Origin: JBQLZO01 sp052168315 | GTDB taxonomy: Bacteria > Planctomycetota > Phycisphaerae > Phycisphaerales > UBA1924 | Reading direction: 5' to 3' | NCBI GenBank assembly: GCA_052168315.1 | Contig: JBQLZO010000091.1 | Span: 104,391-168,390, forward strand | DNA: 64,000 nucleotides | Notes under the pieces: model-generated | The model's input: only the letters and a program-made list of their open reading frames with translations | Database searches by the model: none | Told to the model about the DNA's origin: nothing | Program-made: the position numbers and the translations under genes | In this document: in pieces, positions 19,887 to 27,064 of the stretch | How positions within the stretch are numbered: the first letter of the stretch is position 1 | How the letters are laid out: each line of letters opens with the position of its first letter

Positions 19887-20591
19887 ATGCCCAAGCACAT
19901 CGGGATCGTCGCCGTCAGCCCCGAGGGATCCTCGATTTGCTATCGCCTGATCGGACGGCACATCGCCCAGCTCCAGCGGGCCGGGGACCGCCCCACGGTC
20001 ACGCTGCACAACAAGCCGTTCCAGTCGTATGTCGAGGCCCTGCAGCTCGGCGACTGGGCGGCGATCGGGCACATGCTCGCCGAGTCCGCCGAAGCGCTGG
20101 CGGGCGCGGGCGCGGACTTCTGCATCCTTCCCGACAATGTCGCCCACCACGCCATCCAGATCGCCGAGAGCGAGTCGCCGATCCCATGGATCAACATGAT
20201 CGAGCTCGTCGCCGAAGCGGTCCGCGCCCAGCAGTGCGAACGCGTCGGGCTCATCGGCACGCGGTATGTCATGTACGGATCCACCTACCAGACAGCGCTC
20301 GGGCTCCGCGGGATCCCGCTGCTGGTCCCAGAGGACGAGGCCGCGGCCCAGATCAACGAGATCATCTTCGGCGAAGCGGTGTACGGACAGGTCAGCGCTG
20401 CGAGCCAGGGATTCGTCGCCGAGCAGATCCGGCACCTCCGCCAGCGCGGATGCGATGCGCTGATCCTCGGTTCCTCCGAAGCCGCCCTCATGCTCGGGGA
20501 TGCCAACGCCGGGGCGGATCAGCCCATGCCGGTCTTCGATCCGCTCCCGCTCCTGGCCGAAGCGGCGGTCCGCATGGCCGTGCAGCCATAG
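19887..20591 (+). CDS. Aspartate/glutamate racemase-like protein lacking both catalytic cysteines
   Basis: Protein of 234 residues with the two-domain fold of the PLP-independent Asp/Glu racemase superfamily; colinear motifs are IGIVAVSPEGSSICYR, ADFCILPDNVAHHA, NMIELVAEAVR, GLIGTRYVMYGSTY, DALILGSSEAALML and VFDPLPLLAE. In true racemases both half-sites carry a catalytic cysteine (PCN-T and GCTE). Here these positions are D83 (LPDN) and S196 (LGSSE), so a two-base cysteine mechanism is impossible. Ribosome site GGAAGGA is well placed before ATG at 19887. A small membrane protein gene follows after 74 bases. It may bind rather than racemise a dicarboxylate, or act as a lyase or isomerase. Confidence 0.8.
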   Translation: MPKHIGIVAVSPEGSSICYRLIGRHIAQLQRAGDRPTVTLHNKPFQSYVEALQLGDWAAIGHMLAESAEALAGAGADFCILPDNVAHHAIQIAESESPIPWINMIELVAEAVRAQQCERVGLIGTRYVMYGSTYQTALGLRGIPLLVPEDEAAAQINEIIFGEAVYGQVSAASQGFVAEQIRHLRQRGCDALILGSSEAALMLGDANAGADQPMPVFDPLPLLAEAAVRMAVQP

Positions 20592-20665
20592 AGTGCGGCG
20601 GCGCCGGCGAGCCCGGCGCGACACACCCCACACCGCCGAACCCGCGACAGGAAGGACCCCACTCC

Positions 20666-21157
20666 ATGAAAGCCGCGATCACGATGCTGCTCTACGCAGC
20701 CGCTCTCCTGGCTGTTGGCTGGCTCACCTACGCCGTCGCGCCCCCGGGCGCCAACGCCAAGACCGCGCTGTTCATCTCCGGGGCGATCGCCGGCCTGATG
20801 GTGTTCTGCGCGATCGCCACGATGGCGATCAAGAAGAACCGGGTCCTCGGCATGGCCGGGATCCACCTTGGGCTGGTGATCCCGCTGCTCGGGGCGATCG
20901 GGCCGCTGGCCCGTATCTCCGGGAGCTACGCGGGCGCCCAGGAATTCAACAACGCCGTCGAAGCGGGCGGCGTGGTCGTCGGGGCGACAGGCGATGCCGA
21001 CGCGACAGCCCCGGAACCGGTCGCCTACCAGACGGTCGGGCTCGGCGCCACCGCGGCTCTGAGCCTGTTCGCGTTCGGCGCGATCCTCCTGCACCGCCCG
21101 AAGCCCGCCCGCGAGCCCGGCGTTCCGCTCGCGCCCACCGAGAAGATCGAAGTCTGA
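20666..21157 (+). CDS. Small membrane protein of unknown function
   Basis: Protein of 163 residues with four hydrophobic segments: residues about 4-26, 32-55, 62-82 and 125-148. A polar loop rich in Ala, Gly and acidic residues separates the third and fourth. The C-terminal tail is basic then acidic. I do not recognise the family. The start ATG at 20666 has a strong GGAAGGA nine bases upstream, the same ribosome site as the racemase-like gene before it, so the two are probably coexpressed. The topoisomerase VI A gene follows after 69 bases. Confidence 0.7.
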   Translation: MKAAITMLLYAAALLAVGWLTYAVAPPGANAKTALFISGAIAGLMVFCAIATMAIKKNRVLGMAGIHLGLVIPLLGAIGPLARISGSYAGAQEFNNAVEAGGVVVGATGDADATAPEPVAYQTVGLGATAALSLFAFGAILLHRPKPAREPGVPLAPTEKIEV

Positions 21158-21226
21158 CCGCAGCCGGCATCCCACGCCACCGCCCAGCGCACCGCAACGA
21201 GCCCCAGCGAAAGCCCACACCACGCG

Positions 21227-22420
21227 ATGGCAAAGAAACGCACGACCAAAGTCGCAGGCAAGAAGGTCACCAAGAAGGCGCCCGCGCGGACCGCCGACAG
21301 CGCCAGCCGGACCGGCCCCGCCGTGCGCGCGACCGACACGCAGACGATCGAGCGACTGGCATCGCTCGGCAAACGGGTGTCCACCACGGGCCTGGCGGGC
21401 AAGGACCCGAACCTCTCGGTTCCCTCCCGCACGCTCTCCAACACCAGCTACAACGCCAAGCGCCGCATGCTGGAGATGGGCAAGGGCACGGCCGACCGCC
21501 CGCTCTTTGACCTCAAGACCGCGCGCAAGTTCATGCAGACGCTGCTTGCCAGTTCGGGCGTGAAGGGGCTGGTTGAGGCGGGCAAGACGACTTCGCTCCG
21601 CAGCATGTTCTACCAGACGCTGCACACCATTCCCGGCACGAATGAGAAGACCTTCTCCGACCAGAGCGAGTCCGATGCCGTGCTGGAAGACCTCGAGGTG
21701 ATGCTCGGATCGCTCCGCGAGGAATTGCACATCTACGCCAAGAAACGCGGCACCATGGTCGGGAACATCACCGTTATCGACAACGGCGATGAGATCAACT
21801 GCCGGCGGATGGGCACGGGCGGGTACGCCATCCCGTCGATCTGCGAGCCCTCCGTGCTCCAATTCAAGAATGTTCAGGCCGACTTCGTCCTCCATGTGGA
21901 GAAAGACACCGTCTGGCAGCGGTTCAACGAGGACCGCTTCTGGGAGCAGCACAACTGCATCCTGACCGAGGGCTCGGGCCAGCCCCCGCGCGGCGTCCGC
22001 CGCCTGCTCCGCAGGCTCCACGAGGAGTACGAGCTCCCCATCTACTGCCTGCTCGACTGCGATCCCTGGGGGCACTACATCTACTCGGTCATCAAGCAGG
22101 GTTCGATCGCCCTGGCCTACGAGTCCGAACGCATGGCCATCCCGGACGCCAAGTTCCTCGGGATCCGAGCCATCGACTACGAGCGCTGCGACCTCAGCGA
22201 CGATGTCCAGATCGCCCTGAACGACCGCGACATCCAGCGGGCGAAGCAAATCGCCGAATATCCTTGGTTCGCTGCGAAAAAGCCATGGCAGCTCGAAATC
22301 CAGAAGATGCTGCGAAATGGCTTCAAAATGGAAGTCGAATCGCTGATCACCAAGGACATCTCGTATGTGACCGAGGTCTATGTGCCGGAACGACTGGCCG
22401 CCCGAGATTGGCTCGACTAA
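21227..22420 (+). CDS. top6A: DNA topoisomerase VI subunit A (Spo11-type)
   Basis: DNA-cleaving subunit, 397 residues, of a type IIB topoisomerase related to Spo11. The winged-helix catalytic domain has Y129 in SLRSMFYQTLHT, which becomes covalently linked to DNA. The Toprim domain shows E225 (FVLHVEKDTVW) and the DxD pair D277/D279 in LLDCDPWGHYIYSVIKQGS. The rest also matches archaeal and plant subunits (QPPRGVRRLLRRL, LAYESERMAIPDAKFLG), and all key residues are intact. The first 30 residues are an added lysine-rich tail (KKRTTKVAGKKVTKKAPART) that may bind DNA. The ATPase subunit B is not in this window. The stop codon TAA overlaps an ATG of the ANTAR gene frame (TAATG). Confidence 0.93.
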   Translation: MAKKRTTKVAGKKVTKKAPARTADSASRTGPAVRATDTQTIERLASLGKRVSTTGLAGKDPNLSVPSRTLSNTSYNAKRRMLEMGKGTADRPLFDLKTARKFMQTLLASSGVKGLVEAGKTTSLRSMFYQTLHTIPGTNEKTFSDQSESDAVLEDLEVMLGSLREELHIYAKKRGTMVGNITVIDNGDEINCRRMGTGGYAIPSICEPSVLQFKNVQADFVLHVEKDTVWQRFNEDRFWEQHNCILTEGSGQPPRGVRRLLRRLHEEYELPIYCLLDCDPWGHYIYSVIKQGSIALAYESERMAIPDAKFLGIRAIDYERCDLSDDVQIALNDRDIQRAKQIAEYPWFAAKKPWQLEIQKMLRNGFKMEVESLITKDISYVTEVYVPERLAARDWLD

Positions 22421-22509
22421 TGTGGGGGTTGCGGGCGTTCGGGCACAGCCGATCCGCCGCAATCCCATCGCAAGTGCGATTGGCAACGATTCCCTGTCGA
22501 GTCAGCCCC

Positions 22510-23247
22510 ATGTTGTCATCACCAGATCCGAACAGAGTCCCGCCGCCCTCGCAGGACGCTTCGACCGGGGGTGGACCGGCAAAGCAGTCCGAGCCACGCC
22601 TCATCGCCGAACGCGATGAGTCGAAGCTACCCGACCGCCCGCGCCGCATCCTCATCGCCGACGATGAGCACCTCATGGCGTCCGGCGTCGCGAGCCACCT
22701 CCAGACGCTCGGGTACACCGTCGTGGCCGTGGCCTCCGACGGGCGCAGCGCCATCCACTCGTCCGAGACCGAGATTCCCGACCTCTGCCTGCTCGACATC
22801 CGCATGCCGGAGGTCGACGGGCTGGTCGCCGCCCGGACCATCTGGCACGAGCTGGGCATCCCCAGCGTGCTCATCTCCGCCTACTCGAACGACGAGTACA
22901 TCCAGCGCGCCTCCGACACCGGCGTCTTCGGATACCTGCTCAAACCCGTGAGCGCCGAGGACCTCCGCGTGACAATCCCCATCGCCTGGTCGACCGTCCG
23001 CCAGCAGGATGCGATCAACTCGCGCGCCAAGCAGCTGCAGCGCACGCTGGCCCAGCGCCGGACCATCGAAGAGGCCAAGTGGATCCTCGTCAGGGATCTC
23101 GGGCTCGACGAGTCCACCTCCCACTCCACGATGCAGCGCCACGCCAGGAGCACCCGCCAGACCCTGCACGACACGGCGGTGGCCATCATCAACGGAGAGA
23201 TCGAGCCCCAGACGCTCATCCCGAAGCCGAAGCCGCCGAAGCGATGA
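22510..23247 (+). CDS. Response regulator with ANTAR RNA-binding output domain
   Basis: Protein of 245 residues. Residues about 45-165 are a receiver domain (RILIADDEHLMASG, phosphoacceptor in CLLDIRMPEVDG, conserved Ser in VLISAYSNDEY, Lys in GYLLKPVSAEDL). After a helical linker comes an ANTAR domain (RRTIEEAKWILVRDLGLDES, ending in TAVAIINGE). Phosphorylated ANTAR proteins dimerise and bind a dual-hairpin RNA to prevent transcription termination. ATG at 22510 is used; an ATG at 22420 overlapping the top6A stop would add 30 poorly patterned residues but would couple the genes. The cognate histidine kinase is not in the window. Its last 32 bases overlap the convergent lpxK gene. Confidence 0.85.
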   Translation: MLSSPDPNRVPPPSQDASTGGGPAKQSEPRLIAERDESKLPDRPRRILIADDEHLMASGVASHLQTLGYTVVAVASDGRSAIHSSETEIPDLCLLDIRMPEVDGLVAARTIWHELGIPSVLISAYSNDEYIQRASDTGVFGYLLKPVSAEDLRVTIPIAWSTVRQQDAINSRAKQLQRTLAQRRTIEEAKWILVRDLGLDESTSHSTMQRHARSTRQTLHDTAVAIINGEIEPQTLIPKPKPPKR

Positions 23248-24379
23248 TCATCGCCCGTGCCTCTTGCTCGCCTTCAATGAAGCGCAGCGAAAGCTTGGGG
23301 ACCACCACCCGCTGGCGGGTCCGCCCATCGACCACATCCCTCAGCTTGACCCAGTCCTTCCCGGTCGTCAGCAGCGCCGCATCATCGCCCGCGCGCTCCA
23401 GAAGGCCCGAGAGCGAACGGGCATCGCTCGCGCTCCATCCGTGGTGATCCCCGCGAGCGACCACCTCCACCACCAGCCCGCCGCACGCGATCACCTGCCC
23501 GACCAGCGCGCCCGGATTGCCGATCCCGCACGCGATGACCACGCCCCGCCCGCGCAGCCACCCCACCTCCACATCCCGCTGCGAGGCATCTTCCGGTGCG
23601 AGCGTGAGCCCATCCCACCGATGCTCGCACGCGGCGACCGGGAGCCCGGGAAAGCGCTGGCGTAGAGCATCACGCAGCGCGGACCACCCGCGCTCGCCCC
23701 GCGCCCGATCCGCCCGCGTGATTACGACCAGCGAGGCGCGACCGAGCGACGCGACGGGCTCGCGCAGCCACCCCGCCGGAAGGCACCGCTCATCGAGGGA
23801 GAACCGGGTGGCGTCCAGCAGCACGATGTCCCGCGCCCGCCCGACCCGCCGGTGCTGGAACCCATCATCGAGCACCACGCAGTCGAACGCATCCCGCCCG
23901 TTCCGCCCCCGCACCCGCTCGATCGAAGCCACCCGGTCGGCGCCGATCGCGATCGGCACACCCGGCAGCTCCCGCTCGTACTCCGCGGCCTCATCCGAGA
24001 CACCCCGATGCGCCCGATACCCGCGCATCGCGATCGCCGGGCGGTGCCCCGCATCGCGGAGCCACCCCACCACCGTGCGCACCATCGGCGTCTTTCCCGT
24101 CCCGCCGACGCTCAGATTCCCGACGCTGATGACCGGCACGCCGACCGACACCACGCCGGCGCCGCGGTCATAATGCCGGTTCCGCCGGCGCACCTCGAGC
24201 AGGTACAACCGTTCGATGGCCCTCCCGATCGGGCCGGGGAGTGGTGGGGGGGTCTCATGGGGCGGGAGCGTCGCCCCCTTGGCATACTCCGAACGCCCGG
24301 CGCGCGCCATTCCCGATGCCCGCTCCCCCCCGGGCCTGCCGTGCCCGTCCGGTCGGTTGTCTCGACTGGCCGCGTCCAT
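23216..24379 (-). CDS. lpxK: Tetraacyldisaccharide 4'-kinase
   Basis: Membrane-associated kinase of 387 residues that phosphorylates the 4' position of the lipid A precursor. P-loop region VISVGNLSVGGTGKTPMV, MRGYRAHRGVSDEA, the signature VVLDDGFQHRRVGRARDIVLLD and the C-terminal DHHGWS motif are standard for LpxK. The first 40 residues (Arg, Gly, Pro-rich) are an extension; the true start may be further in. It is last in the run heptosyltransferase, maf, membrane protein, lpxK. Its presence supports a lipid A-containing outer membrane. Confidence 0.92.
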   Translation of the reverse strand: MDAASRDNRPDGHGRPGGERASGMARAGRSEYAKGATLPPHETPPPLPGPIGRAIERLYLLEVRRRNRHYDRGAGVVSVGVPVISVGNLSVGGTGKTPMVRTVVGWLRDAGHRPAIAMRGYRAHRGVSDEAAEYERELPGVPIAIGADRVASIERVRGRNGRDAFDCVVLDDGFQHRRVGRARDIVLLDATRFSLDERCLPAGWLREPVASLGRASLVVITRADRARGERGWSALRDALRQRFPGLPVAACEHRWDGLTLAPEDASQRDVEVGWLRGRGVVIACGIGNPGALVGQVIACGGLVVEVVARGDHHGWSASDARSLSGLLERAGDDAALLTTGKDWVKLRDVVDGRTRQRVVVPKLSLRFIEGEQEARAMIIASAASASG

Positions 24380-24422
24380 GCGATCACACTAACCGGTCGC
24401 GGCCGGGGACGGATCAACTCGG

Positions 24423-24872
24423 TCAGCGCCGCTGCGCCCGCAGCCGCTCGTGGGACTCCCGGAGCGCTTCCCTGAGATGGGCGCGCAGCACCCGGCGCCG
24501 CACCATCGAGAGCCGGTAGGTGTTCGCCGCGTCGAGCGCGGCCATCACCATCGCGAACCAGATCAGCGCGCACGCCGCCACCCAGCACAGCACCCAGAGC
24601 CCCGTCTGCCGCTCCGGATCCAGGAGCGACACGCCGGTCACGATCAGGGCGGTGCCGAGCATCATGACAATCCCGTTGCTCGCGCGGATCCGCTTGCGTG
24701 ATTCGGGCTCCGACGATCTGACCACCGCCATCACATGCCCGGCAAGGAACAGCATCACGCACACGCCCGTGGGGACCACCACGACCGCCGGAAGCATCGC
24801 CCCACCGATCGCCAGAGAGGCGATCCCGCCCACGCCCTCACAGAGCGCGATGATGTTCATCGCCGCACCCAT
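24423..24872 (-). CDS. Membrane protein of unknown function
   Basis: Protein of about 149 residues with four hydrophobic segments (about 6-25, 27-46, 65-85, 90-112) and a strongly basic C-terminal helix (RRRVLRAHLREALRESHERL). Not recognised. Its ATG at 24872 overlaps the TGA stop of maf, so it is translationally coupled; a GTG one codon earlier and an ATG at 24860 are also in frame. lpxK follows after 43 bases, which suggests an envelope role, without telling what it is. Confidence 0.65.
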   Translation of the reverse strand: MGAAMNIIALCEGVGGIASLAIGGAMLPAVVVVPTGVCVMLFLAGHVMAVVRSSEPESRKRIRASNGIVMMLGTALIVTGVSLLDPERQTGLWVLCWVAACALIWFAMVMAALDAANTYRLSMVRRRVLRAHLREALRESHERLRAQRR

Positions 24873-25636
24873 CACGCGAATACACCACCCGCCGAATCGT
24901 GCAGATGCTCGTCGGAGTTCCGGATCACGATGTCCGGGACCCGGCGTCCGTCGGTCGAACGATCCATCTCCGCATCGCCATCAGCGCCGACCATCGATCT
25001 CAAGATCGGTGCAAGCCGACGCATCGGAAGGCCCATGATCGACGACGGGTCGCCGTGGAAGTCGATCGGCCAGCCCGCTTCGAGACGATCGGCAAGGTTG
25101 TATCCGCCGGCCTTTCCGCGCCACTGTCCGGAAGCGACATACTCGTCGATCGCCTTTCCACCCAGCGGCCCCATCTCCACGAACGCCCGATCGATCAGCA
25201 TCTTTACCGGCCATGGCTCATCGCCACCGTCGGCGGTGCCGCCCGGGTTCGTCGCTTCAATCAGAGCGATCCCGGTGATGACGGTGTGCTCATCGCCGGC
25301 GAGCGCGGAGACAATCCGATGGGCATCGGCATGATCGATCGGCTGCCCGATCACTTCGCCCCGATGCACCACCACCGTGTCGGCCGCGAGCACCACCAAC
25401 GAGCCGCCCAGCCCACCAGCGATCGCCTCAGCGACCCCCGCCCGAGCCTTCAGCCAGGCCAACGCCGCCGTCCACCCGGCGGGCGAGACGCCCCGCTCCG
25501 GAAACGCCAGGAGCCCGTCATCGACCCCGCTCGTGACCACACAGTGCGCGAAACCGTGTTGCTCCAGCAACAGCCGGCGGCGTGGTGAACGCGACGCGAG
25601 CACAAGGGACTTCGGTTGGGACAATTCCCGAGCCAT
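24872..25636 (-). CDS. maf: Maf family nucleoside triphosphate pyrophosphatase
   Basis: Cytosolic protein of 254 residues. Maf proteins hydrolyse dTTP, UTP or modified nucleotides to monophosphates and are linked to division arrest. Motifs: LASRSPRRRLLLEQHG near the N-terminus, the catalytic VVLAADTVV, RIVSALAGDEHTVITG and YVASGQWRGKAGGYNL. The chain is longer than the usual 200 residues, owing to an insert with acidic Gly-rich sequence (about 125-140) and a C-terminal extension. ATG at 25636 fits the fold; a longer frame extends to 25696. It overlaps the next gene and follows the heptosyltransferase by about 100 bases. Confidence 0.88.
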   Translation of the reverse strand: MARELSQPKSLVLASRSPRRRLLLEQHGFAHCVVTSGVDDGLLAFPERGVSPAGWTAALAWLKARAGVAEAIAGGLGGSLVVLAADTVVVHRGEVIGQPIDHADAHRIVSALAGDEHTVITGIALIEATNPGGTADGGDEPWPVKMLIDRAFVEMGPLGGKAIDEYVASGQWRGKAGGYNLADRLEAGWPIDFHGDPSSIMGLPMRRLAPILRSMVGADGDAEMDRSTDGRRVPDIVIRNSDEHLHDSAGGVFA

Positions 25637-25738
25637 CACCCCAAAGAGTACGACCAATTCCCTGCCATGGCACCTGAAACCGGCGGGTGAGCGCAACTCA
25701 GGGCTTGGATCCGGAGTCTGAACCCGGTCCGCACCCGT

Positions 25739-26836
25739 TCAAGGGCGCATCGTCCCGCTTCCGACCTGCCCGACGCTCCGGAGCCGGGCGATGCACGCAT
25801 CGAGGACCGTGCTCACCGCGATGCGGTCCATCATCAATCGCCCGGAACTCGCGTCTTTATGAGACATGCCGGGGGTGGGTGTCCCGTCTTGAATGACATC
25901 GCCCGCGCGCCGGTACGGACCAACGAGGTCGATGCGGGTCGGCCCGAACAACGCCACCATCGGGCGACCCATTCCGACGCCCATGTGCGCGGCGGCCGAG
26001 TCGCACGCGACCAGAAGATCAGATCGCCCGATCACACCCATGAGCTGCTCCACGCTGATCCGCCCGACCAGATCAATGACCCTCGGGTCTCGAGCGGCGC
26101 GGGCTCGCAGCGGGGCGCACTGACCCTCTTCACCGGGCCCGCCGACCACCACCACCCGACCGGCACCAGGGGCACCGTCCGATGGATCCAGCAGCCTCGA
26201 CGCCAGTTCGTCGAATCGCTCGATGGGCCACCGCTTGCCCTCCCACCGGCTCGTCGGCGCGAGCACGACCACGCCGTGCTCATCGCCCGATGCACCAAGG
26301 CACGCATCGGCCCACCGGGTCGCTTCCTCGCCCGGGTACAACCGCATGTCCTCGACGACCGCGACCCCGATCGCACGCACGAGATCGAGCATGCGATCGA
26401 CCGTGTGCCGTGACGGGTCGCTCTTCACTCGCCGGGTGTATCCCAGCCAAGCCAGCTCCCGCGCATCGCGATGACCCACGCGTATCGGCGCGCCGCTCAG
26501 AATGCCCAGCGCGCCCGATCGCCCCAGGCCCTGGCAGTCCAGCACGAGATCGAACCGCTCCCGTCGGAGCCTGCCCACGAGATCCAGGAGCGCGCCGCGC
26601 CCGTCGCGCGTCCACCACCGGCGCACCGCCATGCGAGACCGCTCGAAGGGAATCACCTCGTCGAGCCCCGGATGGTGCCGGACCGCGCCCTCGAACCCCC
26701 GCTGCACGAGCCAGGCAATGTGCGCGGACGGGTACGCCGCTCGAAGCGATGCCAGCACCGGAACGGTGCGACAGACATCTCCCAGCGCGCTCGGGCGGAT
26801 GATCAGAATCCGTTCTGGGGTCGGGACACTCGACAT
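25739..26836 (-). CDS. Glycosyltransferase family 9 (ADP-heptose:LPS heptosyltransferase-like)
   Basis: GT-B fold enzyme of 365 residues. The N-terminal domain opens with ILIIRPSALGDVCRTVPVLA, the family 9 signature around the catalytic aspartate. The C-terminal domain has VLAPTSRWEGKRWPIERFDE, the RISVEQLMGVIGRSDLLVA region and the nucleotide-binding DSAAAHMGVGMGRPMVALFG. These enzymes add heptose from ADP-heptose to Kdo or the growing inner core. ADP-heptose would come from HldE in this window. ATG at 26836 starts at the fold; the upstream 38 residues of open frame are unlike protein. It heads the run leading to maf and lpxK. Confidence 0.9.
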   Translation of the reverse strand: MSSVPTPERILIIRPSALGDVCRTVPVLASLRAAYPSAHIAWLVQRGFEGAVRHHPGLDEVIPFERSRMAVRRWWTRDGRGALLDLVGRLRRERFDLVLDCQGLGRSGALGILSGAPIRVGHRDARELAWLGYTRRVKSDPSRHTVDRMLDLVRAIGVAVVEDMRLYPGEEATRWADACLGASGDEHGVVVLAPTSRWEGKRWPIERFDELASRLLDPSDGAPGAGRVVVVGGPGEEGQCAPLRARAARDPRVIDLVGRISVEQLMGVIGRSDLLVACDSAAAHMGVGMGRPMVALFGPTRIDLVGPYRRAGDVIQDGTPTPGMSHKDASSGRLMMDRIAVSTVLDACIARLRSVGQVGSGTMRP

Positions 26837-27002
26837 GCTGGCAGGCCGCATCCGCTCACACCGAGCGTCCTCGGCGTCCTCCGCCGCCGGCTCGGGCGCG
26901 GGCACACGGTACCCAAACCCACCCTGCAAGACGAGATTCGAATGTCCCAATCAGACATGGGGCGGGAAGGGCCATACTGTTGCCGATCGCCATAAGCCCA
27001 CC

Positions 27003-27021
27003 GGCGGTGCGTCCCACCGCC
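27003..27021 (+). other. Hairpin in 5' leader of secreted-protein gene
   Basis: Perfect 7-bp inverted repeat GGCGGTG/CACCGCC with a 5-base loop, about 44 bases upstream of the start at 27065. No T-tract follows, so it is not a typical terminator. It may shape the leader RNA. Confidence 0.4.
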
Positions 27022-27064
27022 CGCGATCCGGCGAGGCAAGTGCAACCAGAGACACGCAGAGCCC

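Noticed and set aside
22420..22509. Longer ANTAR protein starting at the TAATG overlap
   Set aside because: The added 30 residues lack any conserved pattern; kept only as an alternative and as part of a finding.
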